From assembly GCA_964035545.1 (NCBI GenBank), contig OZ037767.1, positions 30,310,128 through 30,370,127 on the forward strand: a stretch of DNA of 60,000 nucleotides. Direction: 5' to 3'. The notes below the pieces were generated by a model. It did no database searches. It had not been told where the DNA came from and was given only the letters and a program-made list of their open reading frames with translations. Of this stretch, positions 12,301 through 22,697 are shown piece by piece (the stretch's first letter is position 1; each line of letters begins with the position of its first letter). The DNA comes from Bugula neritina (Eukaryota; Bryozoa; Gymnolaemata; Cheilostomatida; Bugulidae). The position numbers and the translations under genes were made by a program.

Positions 12301-15300
12301 AGCTATACCACAGTACAGCTATACCACAATACAACTGTACCACAATAGAAACTTGCAATCCGCAATCCTTACTTTATAAACTTATTTCACAAAAGAAATA
12401 ACCGAATGTTGAAAGTCTTCTGACACACTGCCTATAAAGAGTTGCAAGTTGAGGTAATAGTTACTAAATCTTCATACTGTCAATAAAAAACGCATTTCAT
12501 GACACAGGAGAGCACAAGTTGAATCCTGTTACATACACAAAACATTTAGGCTTCAGTTACAAAAGAGAAACATAAGAGAAATAAAGATAACCCTTACCTT
12601 AAGACAAACCTGCCCTGTTAAATTAAAGAACTCCTCCGTCAAAACTGGGTTTAAATTATCCCTATAAAAATCAACACAGAGAAATAGTGTTACATTTATA
12701 CTGCATTTTCAAAATATATAATACTATTATATCATACACAATCACATATATAATATTTTAGTATTATATATTATGTAATTGTAACAAACTGAAGGTAAAG
12801 GATTTATTGATCTCCTTATAGTCAACCACTGTATCAATACCTTATCATTCACATTTCACAGTTTGTGTTAAAGTTTTATCAAACAATGTAATTATATGTT
12901 ATGTTATACACGGAATAAAATGCACATGCTTGCAAGAAAGTGGACCTTTAGAACCTGAGCTACTTCTTAGAAGAAGGCGGAAGGAAAGATAGGCCACTAT
13001 GCTGTGCCCTAATATTATGTAGCCAATGTAGCCTATATTCTACACAGACCAGCATAGCAGACGTTAGAAGTAGAGACGTAGCCTGTGAGTATAGAATAAC
13101 TAGAGACGTAGCCTGTGAGTATAGGATAACTAGAGACGTAGCCTGTGAGTATAGGATAACTAGAGACATAGCCTGTGAGTATGGGATAACTAGAGACGTA
13201 CCCAGTGAGTCTGTGAGAAGGCTTAGTGTTACCAATCTCTTGACACATCACCTCATACAACTTCCACAGTACAGTCTGTAATTTTTACATAATGTATTTA
13301 AGATATTTATAATTCAGATTTGCATATAAACACAAAGATATACTGTGAAAAGAGCTCATTGGAATATTATTTATAAAGTTTCATAACACTGTCATACTGA
13401 TATTCACCTGCCAACTGATGTCAGAATCATCTCCATGTAGGACAACCTGTAAACTAAAGAATCTGATGATCTCCATCTTGAGTCTCTGTTTGGCATTATT
13501 CTGCCAGAGCTGCAGCATGTTCATGGCTAAGTCAGCACCAAATGAAGAGAGTTGCATGTGGCAATTGGCAGCAGATCTCTCACAGATGATGTTGACAGCG
13601 TCAAGCATGTTCTCTAAGGTCTACAAAATAGTACTATTGCTTTGCATTTGAATGTTAGTATACTGCGCCTAGTCCTGTGCTGAACTTCCTTCAAATGGAG
13701 AAGCTGATCATATATAAGGCACAACGACATTGACTAGTGAGCTACTGCATGCACAACATTGACTAGTGAGCTATTATTGCACTACATTGACTAGTGAGCT
13801 ACTGCATGCACTACATTGACTAGTGAGCTATTATTGCACTACATTGACTAGTGAGCTATTATTGCACTACATTGACTAGTGAGCTATTATTGCACTACAA
13901 TGACTAGTGAGCTATTATTGCACTACATTGACTAGTGAGCTATTATTGCACTACATTGACTAGTGAGCCATTATTGCACTACATTGACTAGTGAGCTATT
14001 ATTGTACTACATTGACTAGTGAGCTACTGCATGCCCTACATTGACTAGTGAGCTACTGCATGCACTACATTGACTAGTGAGCTACTGCATGCACTACATT
14101 GACTAGTGAGCTACTGCAAGCACTACATGGCTAGTGGGCCATAGCAAGCACTACATTGACTAGTGAGCTATTAATGCACTACATTGGCTAGTGACTATTT
14201 AGAATCTAGAGCCAGCTCCTTGAGCTCTACCCACAAGAAGCAGCACCTGAGAGTTTGATTCTTTGGCTTGTAGGAAAAACTCTTTGAACAAAGAAAGAAA
14301 CTTCATGGGTTTGAGGTCAATCCTGGCAGTGAGAAATGTAGACAGCTTTTTGATGACATGAGGTATAGGACCAGTGGTGAATCCCTGAGAAGACTGGGCA
14401 ATCCCTTTGATAAACTTTGAGAGCATTTCTAGAATAGAGTATACTCATTTGTATAACACTTTTGCAAAATATTCATAAGTGAAGCATAGAAAAAATTGCA
14501 AACAGTTAATTTTTGACTTTTAACTTTGACAAAATATATGGTCACAAGAATGACTGGTTTCCCATGCATTAAACCTATCAGCCTGCTTTTTCTGGTTTAA
14601 GCTGATCTCGCACTTTCCTATGAATTGATAAAACAGAGTTCGAGTTGAGCAAATGAAGTGGGTTTAAGTTTTTATTTTTCCAGATTTTAAAATAGCTGCA
14701 ATTCCCACCAATATTAATCTATGGAAATTCATTAAATACGACTTTGATGACACTAGCATAGCATGAGAGTAGAAGGTTGAACTTACTGCTAAGAAGGGCT
14801 AGGTTAGGCTTCTCCCAGTGTCTCCAGAGTGAATCAGTGAGGAAATAGTTGACTAGTAAATAGGCATACTCTGAAGCCAAGATGTGAGAGTAATCACTGA
14901 GTATAATCCACATATGATCGAATACCACTTCTGGGCTGAGAACTGCTTTGCCTTCTATCCATAAAACAGTTGAAAACAGAGTTTACTCACAGTATTTGTA
15001 GTGAAATGAGTAAATTATTTTATTAATGCTCAAATTATAAATTATCATTAATTTAAAATTATTAATTAGTAATTAATAATTAGCTCAAAACTAATGGTAA
15101 TCCAATTTGAAATGTTATGACAAGGCATCTGGTATAGAGATGATAATAATTGGTGTCAGCGCAAACACAGACAACTTTTAACACATAGTAATATTGTCAA
15201 CACGAGGTAAAATATGCACATTCATGTCTGCATCACTACAGATCATTGTGACACCAACAGCTAAGCTCACTTCTGTTCAAACATAGCAAGAATATAACTA

Positions 15301-16164
15301 AAATTGATAGAATATAAATAAATCAATGTTAGTCATGACTGTAGTATAACAAAATCAATTTTCAAGGGGAGTTATTGATACAAGAGCGACTTTTTCTTAC
15401 CTGAAGTTGTCCTCCCATGAGACTGCACCAGCACACATTTAATAGTGCCATACATTTCCGGCTTCTTTACACCAGCTGTAATACTTGAGTTTGATGGTCG
15501 TTGACTTTTCAATTCCTTTTCCAATGCATCAGCTGCAGCCTGTAAAATATGATAAAATTACATAAACTATGAATATTAGGGCAACTTGTGACAGAAAACA
15601 CTGCAAATTATTCACAACATTAACAACTGTTTGTCAATTTTTTACACTTTACACAATTTTAATTCCTTAGGCAGCATAATATATTTATAACAATTATTCC
15701 AATACATATGAAATTGGTGCTATATTATTAAAATCAATCACGCAAGTAATGTTGGAGTTGTCGCATCAACCAATAATAACTTAGATTTTAGACCATAGTT
15801 CTCACTTCAAATACACTGATCCATGAGAAGCCAAACCCATCGTTTTGGAGAGAATGGGTTCCCTTGTCCAAATGTTTTAAAACCTCTGGCACATCTAACA
15901 GACATTTCAGCCGCTCAGCTGCTTTCTAAAATAATGTTTACAAATAATACAAAAGTTTACCTAATAACTATAGCTTACTATGTACAAGTTAAATTAACAC
16001 TAGCATACTATGACTATATACTAACAGTGCAGTCTATCACATCTAAAGTATGATAATGTATGCAAGTACGACAATAAATAACATTGCTCTACCTTTCTCT
16101 CCAAAACCTTTCCACTAGCCAACTTCTCACAAGCTGTTATTAACTCAGAAATTTTCGATGGCAT
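75..16164 (-). CDS. ATM: ATM serine/threonine kinase, N-terminal half (partial gene, 30 exons)
   Basis: ATM is the PI3K-like kinase that senses DNA double-strand breaks in the nucleus. The coding sequence starts at the ATG at 16164 (minus) and runs out of the window after the exon ending at 75. Thirty exons chain with compatible phases into 1,509 codons with no stop. Recognition rests on collinear similarity to vertebrate ATM: the N-terminal TAN-type motif (exon 2, LKCLLDVPEVLKHLD), a basic block followed by GWECIKSEM (exon 9), SLVERRQVEFYKL (exon 12), the EPEPCPPHYSS segment (exon 27) and FLEVMEPLP (exon 30). These match vertebrate ATM from residue 1 to roughly 1,640 in order. The visible part is the HEAT-repeat solenoid only; FAT, kinase and FATC domains are not in the window. 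A few tens of residues seem missing relative to vertebrates between exons 14 and 15 and around exons 24-25, so a small exon may be unannotated. MYCBP lies head-to-head upstream. Confidence 0.93.
826..900. repeat. A+T-rich degenerate repeat in ATM intron 29
   Basis: Degenerate short units of the type ATAATATAAT and ACAATAT run over about 75 bp. The rest of intron 29 (294-1074) shows no recognisable feature. Confidence 0.6.
1347..1581 (+). mobile_element. tRNA-derived SINE, copy 1 (ATM intron 28, antisense to ATM)
   Basis: The body (about 1351-1566) has an RNA polymerase III A box (TGGTCTAAGGG, 1360-1370) and B box (GGTTCAGACCC, 1404-1414) in a tRNA-like head. A roughly 150-bp unrelated body follows, ending in GCGTGAGTTTTT. 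The 15-bp flanks 1332-1346 and 1567-1581 match at 13 positions and are probably the target-site duplication. The body motif TTAGGAAGAGCATCCAGTC resembles the GGAAGGGCATCC-type motif of several tRNA-SINE families. A second copy at 23860-24074 confirms a dispersed family. The element sits just beyond the donor of ATM exon 28. Confidence 0.85.
4745..4856 (-). repeat. 22-bp array of tandem splice donors, ATM intron 22
   Basis: Five 22-bp units begin exactly at the intron 22 donor (GAT|GTGAGT, minus strand). Each unit starts with GTGAGTC and ends with ATTAGTCACT, differing only at a few central bases. Five identical GTGAGT donor sequences are therefore spaced at 22 nt, the first being the functional one. 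Confidence 0.95.
6393..6464 (-). other. candidate cassette (poison) exon in ATM intron 18
   Basis: A 72-nt segment has a good acceptor (TTTTGACAG) and a good donor (GCT|GTAAGT). It is open in one frame, but the flanking ATM exons 18 and 19 join directly in phase 2 with clear family similarity across the junction. In that phase the 72-nt segment hits a TAG after eight codons. If spliced in, it would truncate ATM and could trigger nonsense-mediated decay. It may simply be a chance pair of splice-like sites. Confidence 0.25.
6614..10615 (-). CDS. ATM: ATM exons 11-18
   Basis: Minus-strand exons: 11 10615-10502; 12 10267-10178; 13 9959-9655; 14 9373-9150; 15 8508-8404; 16 7938-7762; 17 7230-7104; 18 6866-6614. 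Phases: 11, 12 and 18 end in phase 2, 13 and 17 in phase 1, 14-16 in phase 0. Exon 13 (305 nt) is the largest. Exon 17 encodes a Ser/Thr-rich, probably disordered stretch (SASNSSSIDDEFSTPT), in a place where the vertebrate protein is also acidic and Ser-rich. Exon 18 resumes helical HEAT-type sequence. The junction of exons 14 and 15 is in frame, but the product is shorter there than vertebrate ATM, so either the loop is short or an exon in 8509-9149 was missed. Introns 14, 15 and 16 carry arrays at or near their donors. Confidence 0.82.
7259..7392. repeat. 17-bp minisatellite, acceptor end of ATM intron 16
   Basis: About eight copies of a 17-bp unit (plus strand GTATACAATACAGTGAA) lie some 30 nt upstream of the ATM exon 17 acceptor. 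Apparent open frames through it are repeat translations. Confidence 0.9.
7619..7735. repeat. CAGGTGTGT-containing array, donor end of ATM intron 16
   Basis: Interspersed copies of CAGGTGTGTCACAGG and CAGGTGTGTCAGGAAAG (minus strand) begin about 27 nt after the exon 16 donor (TCA|GTGAGT). Each copy contains a donor-like CAG|GTGTGT. Confidence 0.85.
7975..8195. repeat. degenerate A+T-rich repeat, ATM intron 15
   Basis: Loosely repeated TATTATCATAYATT-type units fill the middle of intron 15. No open frame or RNA gene is convincing here. Confidence 0.5.
8312..8403 (-). repeat. 25-bp array of tandem splice donors, ATM intron 15
   Basis: The array begins exactly at the exon 15 donor (TTGCAG|GTAAAT, minus). 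Three full 25-bp units and a 17-bp partial follow. Each starts with GTAAAT or GTAAAC and each full unit ends in TGCAG, recreating the exon end. Three copies carry a branch-point-like CTAAC. Confidence 0.93.
9073..9149 (-). repeat. 31-bp repeat starting at the ATM intron 14 donor
   Basis: From the GT of the exon 14 donor (ACA|GTGAGT, minus) a 31-bp unit is present 2.5 times. Copies 2 and 3 begin GTCAGTGG, still a plausible donor; the shared core is GAAATTGTCTGCTCTT. Confidence 0.9.
11159..16164 (-). CDS. ATM: ATM exons 1-10 (start codon, TAN motif, first HEAT repeats)
   Basis: Exon coordinates on the minus strand, high to low: 1 16164-16093; 2 15925-15806; 3 15539-15401; 4 14954-14787; 5 14428-14247; 6 13620-13408; 7 13275-13202; 8 12661-12598; 9 11869-11712; 10 11269-11159. 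All junctions are AG/GT and the phases close. The start gives MPSKISELITACEK followed after the first intron by the TAN-like helix. The donor of exon 7 (GG|GTACGT) was chosen because it is the one that keeps exon 8 in frame. Exon 9 contains an internal GAG|GTAAGT that looks like a donor but is coding: the residues after it match the family. Intron 5 holds a 28-bp array, intron 7 a 30-bp array starting at its donor, and intron 8 a 16-bp array ending at its acceptor. Confidence 0.88.
11870..12347 (-). repeat. 16-bp array (about 29 units) ending as the acceptor of ATM exon 9
   Basis: In the minus orientation the unit is CTGTATTGTGGTATAG, with C/T and A/G variants. The three units nearest the exon decay to CTGTACTGTGGTGTAG, CTGTATTGTGATCTGG and finally CTGTATTGGTTTTAG, whose TAG is the acceptor of exon 9. 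The array is therefore in register with the functional 3' splice site, with about 27 upstream copies that also end in TAG. Long plus-strand open frames here are repeat translations (YTTIQLYHN-type peptides). Confidence 0.93.
13071..13201 (-). repeat. 30-bp array starting at the ATM intron 7 donor
   Basis: Four 30-bp units and a partial begin exactly at the exon 7 donor GG|GTACGT (minus). Later copies read GG|CTACGT or GG|CTATGT, so the GT has become CT, and each copy ends in CTCACAGG, resembling the exon end CTCACTGG. Confidence 0.93.
13728..14197. repeat. 28-bp minisatellite, ATM intron 5
   Basis: About 16 copies of a 28-bp unit containing TTGACTAGTGAGCTA occur in two subtypes (TTATTGCAC versus CTGCATGCAC) grouped in blocks. 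The array starts about 50 nt into the intron from the exon 5 donor at 14246. There are no unique spacers, so it is not a CRISPR array. Confidence 0.93.
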
Positions 16165-17252
16165 AGTCAAGTCATGCTTTTAATCATATTCGTTCACAAG
16201 CTGCAGCCTACAAAATTACAAACCATTTCTCAAACAACTATTAAACTACTAAACTTGCGCCATAATACATACTAGCCGCTAAATAATACAGATAACTAGC
16301 ATTTAGAGCGAGCATCTCGAAAAATTTATTTATTGTTGGTGATTAAAAAGCAATATTTAATTTATTCAAAATGAATAAACTAAGTAATTGACTATAATTT
16401 TAGTGTTGACTCAAATCTTAATCTCTATTGTAAGCAGGTATTTTTTATGGCATCGTCGCTTTCTTTATATTATTTCATTTCATATAATAAAACTAAAAGA
16501 ATTTACGCGAGCTTATAAATATAATTATAGTCACATTAGTATTACTATTAGTATTAGTATAACTATAACTTATTAGTATAAGTATTCCTTAGTATAAGTA
16601 TAAGTATAACTCTATAAGTATAAGTATTCCTTATCCTATTCAGTATTCTCATTAGCATTATCATTATGATTATGTATTCATTACGATTATGATTATCATA
16701 ATCATATTCATAATGATAATGCTGCTAGAGACCGTCTAAAGTTGAATTTCAATTACATTAATTTACTGTAGAAAGTAAAAATAACGTATTAGCACCACTC
16801 ATTAAAATTAAACAATATTGATGACCATGATCATGATGGTGTCGATAATGACCATGAAAATCGTATCAGCAACTGCAAGGGTATTTGATCGTTGGATAAG
16901 GTTGTTCCGCGTGCTAATGTTTTGCAGAAACGCAGGAATCTAGTTGACCGATTATGATTCGCCATCTCACTTTTTAACGACATTTAAAATGAGTAATTAC
17001 TTGTCGGCAGAGCTTCGACAAATGACGACATTTATAAAAGGATTGAAGCAGCTTAAACATTCTGTTGCCACGAGATTTCTAGCGGCATTGTTTAATCGAT
17101 GCATTTAATTAGCCGCTCTATAGCAACTACATTCTATCAAGTCAGACCCGATTGCTCACACTCATACTGATACTCATACTGACCGTCGCAGTCGCATTTT
17201 GAGTCACACACAATATTTTATTTGTTTGAAGTTTTAAGCGAAAATCAACAAG
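16165..17252. promoter_or_regulatory. divergent ATM / MYCBP intergenic region
   Basis: About 1.1 kb separates the ATM start codon (minus) from the MYCBP start codon (plus), so both 5' UTRs and promoters must lie here unless upstream noncoding exons exist. The sequence is A+T-rich with degenerate TATTAGTATAAG repeats (16540-16640) and a palindrome at 16654-16723. I see no clear TATA box for either gene. Bidirectionality is inferred from geometry only. Confidence 0.5.
16654..16723. repeat. 70-bp imperfect A+T-rich palindrome
   Basis: The ends AGCATTATCATTATGA and its reverse complement flank a centre that contains the smaller palindrome ATGATTATCATAATCAT. It could form a hairpin or cruciform midway between ATM and MYCBP. 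Confidence 0.7.
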
Positions 17253-20200
17253 ATGACATATCGAGTAAGTTGTGCTTTATTCACTTAGTCTTATGGTTAG
17301 TCATTAGTGATTAGATTTAGTCATTTACTTTTAGTTTTACAGTTAGAGTTTTAGTTTTAGTGTTATACTTATCGTTAACTGTTAAGTGTTAAGCGTTGCT
17401 GTTGGAGAGTTAAACTTAATGATTATCGTCGTAGTCTAAAACTAAAAGTATAACATTGTGATTGACTTAGAGCTATACCAAATCACTAAATCTAATAGTA
17501 AATGCTTACTTCGGAGTATTGTTCTATTGGATCATGATTTACTTTTAGTTTTACTATCATTATCAGTATCGGTTTTGCTTTACTTACAGTTACAGTAAAG
17601 TATCAGTTTTACCTTACTTTTACAGTATTAGTAAAGCATTACTTTAACTTTAAGAGTTTAAGTTCAGCATTATGATTATTATAAGTATAACTATAAGTAT
17701 TACTCTATTAGTAATACTAATAGTACTACTCTAATTCTATTAGTATTAGTATAAGTATTACTATTAGTATTACTTAAATTAGTATAAGTATATTGAAATA
17801 TTATGAAGGTAATAAATTGCCAGTATACAAACTTTAGATTTAAAAAGACTTGATAATAATTTTAATTTACAAACTATCATTGTGTGAACAGTTCTCACAT
17901 CTGTGTAATTGCTAATGCTATATACTGTTACTAAAGTTGTATACAGATTTTGACATAGTAACTAACATATGAGTTAGCTTTGGATGGTATATTCACTACA
18001 TTCCAGGAAATTTTTAGGTGCTAATACTAATAATATAAAGTCTGTTAAATGTGGTGTAATATAGCAATTTATTAAAATTGGTTGCGGTTGATTTATACAG
18101 GTTATGAGCAAAGCTAATGTTATATTTTGATTTTGCTTCAATTTGTGACTCAAAAAAGTATAGCTGATAGCAGTAACCAGGAATAAACTATGAATTTTGG
18201 AACATGGCTCCTAATTTTTTTAATGGCTCCTTTTTATTTAATTTTAGATTTTTTAACATTTTCAACCATTAATGTGCTTGTAGAAGTAAATTTAAAAATA
18301 AAAAACTCAAGTGTAATGTGTACGCAAATCTAATAGTATAGCTTTGCATGCTCTTCAATTTTTTGACATTTTTAGTATTGCAGTTACGGCTTTCATCTTA
18401 GTGTGTTTTATTCTGAGTAAGAGTGCTTACAGTTCGATATTCAGATTTTACACAACTTTAGTGAGGCTCATGAGATTTGAGGTGCCATTCTGTTAATTTC
18501 TCATTTCCAATCTCAGAACCAAAAGAGGCATTGCTTAAAATAGTTACCAACCTCAGAGGAGTGGTGTTACGTTAGTTATGATTTGTTAATGCTGTTATCC
18601 TTTCTTTATCACTATCTCATGTTATTCTTCCTTTATCACTATATTTCCATGCTAAATTGGGCAACAGCGCCAATCAAATGAAACTACTACCCAAAAAACT
18701 TCATGCAGTTGGTTTTCCATTTGTTGTAATCTTAAAAAAGAATTCATTCGAAGTATGGACACATAGTACACATGACATGTTATCTGAATAAGTTTAAAGT
18801 TGAAGGTCTTTCTAATATATTATTTAATTTTATGCTGTACTTGAAAAACTCACATAATTAAGTATCAATTATTTTTCAAGAAGAAGAGAAACATTTTACA
18901 AATATGGCTTTATCAACATTCAAATCTCTTTCACAAATTATTTACGGAGCTGTAAGCATTATTGGACAATTTCAAATAAATTGATTTGTCATCATCAAAT
19001 AGCTTAATCCATTTGTAAAGATGCGCTTCACACCTTGAAAAATAATTTTCATGTATAATTTAGTCTCACCACTTTCTTCTAATTGTTAGAAGTTGTCTTC
19101 TGTTGACTACTGTAATGGGTATTTTGTCAGGAAACTAACAACTGTATAAAATAATGCAGATTATGTTTAAATATGAGATTGCAGTATAATTTTGTTGTAA
19201 TTATTACGTGACCAAGGAGGTACATTGTCAATATGGGAGCACATTTGAAGCATACTAAGCTGTTAGTATTATAACGTGCCATACTTCAACCATGCATTTC
19301 AGTTGTTTTAGGCTGTGCGCAGTGACTAAGATTTAAACTGTGTTAGCCTTTGTATTATTTGGCCTTTCTACTGAATACTTCTAAAATCTAAACTTTGAAC
19401 AATATTTGCTAAAAATACTTTTAGTTATTTACCTTCTGCTCCACACCGCCCCTTCTTCATTATGTAGAGTCTTGGTAACCAATTGCACTTTAAAATACGG
19501 CTGCTTTATTTGGTGCAATATTCTGGAAACCTCTATAGCATGTTTGCGGGTGGTCTTGTTCCGTATAAGGAGTTGCAGCTATCTGGCACGGCTCCAATGA
19601 AAAGCCTGTTTCTTCTGCATTAGCTGTCGTCTGCACGCAGCCAATAGCAGTTTACATTCAGACGCGAGTAGAGTTGCACTAGAGTTGCATGTGGTATTTT
19701 TTTATTGATATTTAACATATTGGACTGCAGTCCGAAGATGACTGACTTTAATGCTAATGTGATTACTTCGGAAAGTTTATTGACTTCTTGTGCTGGCAAT
19801 GCTCATAATCTGTATAGCAAGCACGATATATTTGAAGTAAGTTTTGTGAGAAAGTTATTGCTTACAGTATGGTTTTTAGGAATGATATTGTAAACTGCAT
19901 AGTATAGGAGGTCAGTTTCAAACAGTCCTATTATTGACTATTATTTGATGGATTTAGACTGCTGATTCCAAAAGAGAAGAATTTAGAAAGTACTTGGAGA
20001 AGGCTGGAGTCTTGGATACCCTTACTAAAGGTAGGTTATTCATATTTTTAGATCCCTCTATGAAACTAGGTAAATGTATTGCTTCATGCGTCGCACTTGA
20101 TGCCATTCGTTATTTACACCTCTTTCCATGTAGTTATGCATGCTTTATGATCATTGGAGTGAGACCTTTGTCAAAAGTGGTTCATCAGCTGTTAATGCCA

Positions 20201-21024
20201 AGTCTCTCTTGGTATTGCTAAATATAGAGTGATTTTGCTTGGTCAAAATGTGCAAATTTTGTTAAAATCACATGTGTGTTGTGTTTACCTATGCTGCCTT
20301 TTTTATTCTACTCTGAACACTATTTTTTGTCTTTTATGTAGTGCTAGTCGGTTTGTACGAAGAGCCTGAGAAGCCAAACGATGCCATCGACTTTATTAAG
20401 CAGCATATCGGAGCAGACGGCCCTGACACTGCTGACGTAGAGCAACTCAAATTGGAAGTAACGGAGTTGAGGCAGAAGTGTGAGCAGCTGTCAGAAGAGA
20501 ATGCTGAGCTAAAACAAAAGGTGTGTAACCTAACTTATGTATATCTGTGCATTTAATAGTAAAAGTTACATACTAATCTAACTCAAGTTCCTTAACATCC
20601 AGTCTTATTATATTTATTTTATTTATGTAATAATCTGGACATTTCAAGGCTGGTCAAGAAAGTATTGTATCTTCAAAATGGTATTAAGCAGCTTAAATTC
20701 ATAGTTTTTGTTGAATATTCTTGAGTGTAGAGCAGGTAACTCCATTAAGTAAGTTGGAATAAATTGAGTTGGAATATTACTATTAGATTTGTTAAAGCCG
20801 CTATAAATTGTAATCTGGTTGTTATTAAAGGGGTGCAGGCAGACAAATGGCTTTTGCTAATCATTAATTGAATGCCTCAGAGTTTTGTTCACCAATGTTG
20901 AGTAATTAAATCCCGGATAGGTTTGTCATGGCCAGTCACCTGTTTTGTTAAATTACTTATTTTGTTGAACTTGTAGATTGCCCAGCTTGAACCACCTGCT
21001 GACGAAAGTGCTATGGAGAGTTAA
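17253..21024 (+). CDS. MYCBP: MYC-binding protein (AMY-1)
   Basis: Small helical protein that binds the c-MYC N-terminus and AKAP-family scaffolds in vertebrates. Four exons: 17253-17264 (MTYR), 19958-20030, 20342-20520 and 20977-21024 (stop TAA). They total 312 nt, 103 aa, the same length as the vertebrate protein. Diagnostic stretches are ADSKREEFRKYLEKAGVLDT, LYEEPEKPNDAIDFI and, at the C-terminus, AQLEPP. The end of exon 3 (VEQLKLEVTELRQKCEQL and onward) has a coiled-coil pattern. Exon 1 is only four codons and its ATG has a good purine context (AAGATG). All introns are GT-AG. It is the divergent neighbour of ATM; a shared regulatory region is possible. Identification is firm. Confidence 0.95.
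17265..19957 (+). other. MYCBP intron 1, no gene seen
   Basis: The 2.7-kb first intron of MYCBP contains degenerate TAGTTTTAG and TAGTATAAG-type repeats at about 17290-17790, similar to those upstream of ATM. A CCAAT motif lies near 19640. Short open frames at 19406-19600 and 19705-19893 show no family similarity I recognise, and I do not call them genes. Confidence 0.6.
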
Positions 21025-21136
21025 TGATATTCAATCTTCTCAAGCGTCATGTGACTTGCGTACAAATAGACAGATATAACATTAGAGTATATATATTCAT
21101 ATTGTAAAATTACCATATCATGATGAATATTTATAA

Positions 21137-21142
21137 AATAAA
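21137..21142 (+). terminator. MYCBP polyadenylation signal
   Basis: AATAAA lies 113 nt downstream of the MYCBP stop codon, with T-rich sequence following. It is a canonical signal in a plausible place. Confidence 0.6.
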
Positions 21143-22004
21143 CCACTAGCTGAAGTATGAGTAAATATGATATGTATTGCCATCTTCCACAATTTAAAGA
21201 AATGTTTTTCTTTTGTTATTATACTGTTAGGTATTTTTTTCTGTATCTGATTATCTTATGTTTTCTGTCACCTTCAGCTTTTTATTAGTAATTAGTATAA
21301 CAAGTTGTAATAGTCATGCAGTAATTTGTCTGATTCAATAGTGAAAATAATATTTATTTAGTTCCCAATTCATTAAAAAAATTCCATAATTCATTTCTTT
21401 GTAGCTAAGCATTTTTACAAATTAACCTAAAGGCACTTAATTTTTATTCTGCATACAAGTATACTGAATTGTTTCAATATAGCTCAACATCTCATACATA
21501 TGACGTTTTCTCTACAACCAGACTTCTGTATTCTATTCCAATATCATTTATTATAATTTTATTTTACAAGGTTCACACTGTTTGTATTTCTTTTCCTGTT
21601 TTGTATTTCTGGTGTTTCACTTCAACTGTAAATACACTTATACGCTGAAATTCCTAATGTTTTGTCTTCACTTTATTACATTTTAACAAAGGGAAAAAAT
21701 ATAAGCAAAAAACTAGTTAAATGCATGTACCATTTCTTTCAATGGCCTGCTTCAATCAATTCCTTCAAATGGCTGCCTTTCTTTAAAGAATTTCGAATTA
21801 AGTTCTTTAATTATAATCAAAGCAAAGGTTTTATGCAATTAGCTTGTACAAAAATATTTTTCTAGTTATGTGCACCGGTAAACTGAATGTAGAACTTTCT
21901 AGTAAGGTACCGTGCATTGATGGCATTGGGAAACAAGCTGTTGTGGTCTAAACTTTTAGGAGTTGCCAGCTCTTTTTCTTTTACCGTAACAACAGCGTTT
22001 GGCG

Positions 22005-22162
22005 ACAATATATAAGCAGATATTGCAGATTCTCTCACGAAAATACAAATACCACTTGAGCCCCGCCCTCCTTACTCAATGTCGGTCAAATTGCTGTGAC
22101 CTCGGGTGAAGAACTGTGTTGGTAGTAAAGCGCTGCTGAGCAGTGAGAAAAACCTCGAGCGG
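22005..22162 (+). promoter_or_regulatory. candidate CPT1 promoter and noncoding first exon
   Basis: TATATAAG (22009-22016) and a GC box (CCCGCCC, about 22062-22068) precede a G+C-richer stretch that ends in GAGCG|GTAAGAT near 22161, a good splice donor. The CPT1 ATG is 1.3 kb downstream, so this could be the untranslated first exon of CPT1. There is no transcript evidence. Confidence 0.4.
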
Positions 22163-22697
22163 TAAGATATTAAAAGTTCTTGCAAATGCAAAATAGTTGT
22201 GCAAGACCTTGTTCAAAACCCTTTTTCATGTTATGGTAGTTCGCACTTATAGGCCCATGGCCCATGAATTTAATTTTAATTGACAATTTCAATTTGAATA
22301 AAACAATATGCAGTCTACAGCTACTTCCATATGAAAATCACTTATCGGTTAATGTTATCAGGCCATCAGTATAAGTCATTAAGTGTCACTATCAAATTTA
22401 AATTAACACATTTACAAATGGCATCTTGTTTCATTTTAGTTTTGCATTATCATTATGTTTAAGTTTATCATGGACATTTTTATTTTAGTTAGATTTAATA
22501 ATTTACTAACAAATCACTAACTCAAATTCTAAGTCTAGCACTAACAGTAACAGTTGCTCTAAGTCTAATACTTGTACCAGTACAGCTAGTGCTACTCAAA
22601 ATGTAATTTTAAATGCAACTACTACTATGTCTAGTGTACTAGTACTACTACATCTACTCGCTCTCAGTGTAAGTGTTGCTTACTAATGACTGTCTAC

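Noticed and set aside
11819-12379. Long plus-strand open frames (186 and 174 codons) over the 16-bp array
   Set aside because: They are translations of a stop-free tandem repeat in an ATM intron; low complexity, no start context and no homologue.
13728-14197. Regular 28-bp repeats, length typical of CRISPR repeats
   Set aside because: Units are contiguous with no unique spacers, no cas genes, and the context is an animal intron.
19406-19893. Two 62-64 codon plus frames in MYCBP intron 1
   Set aside because: No similarity, no coding-like composition, and MYCBP is complete at 103 aa without them.
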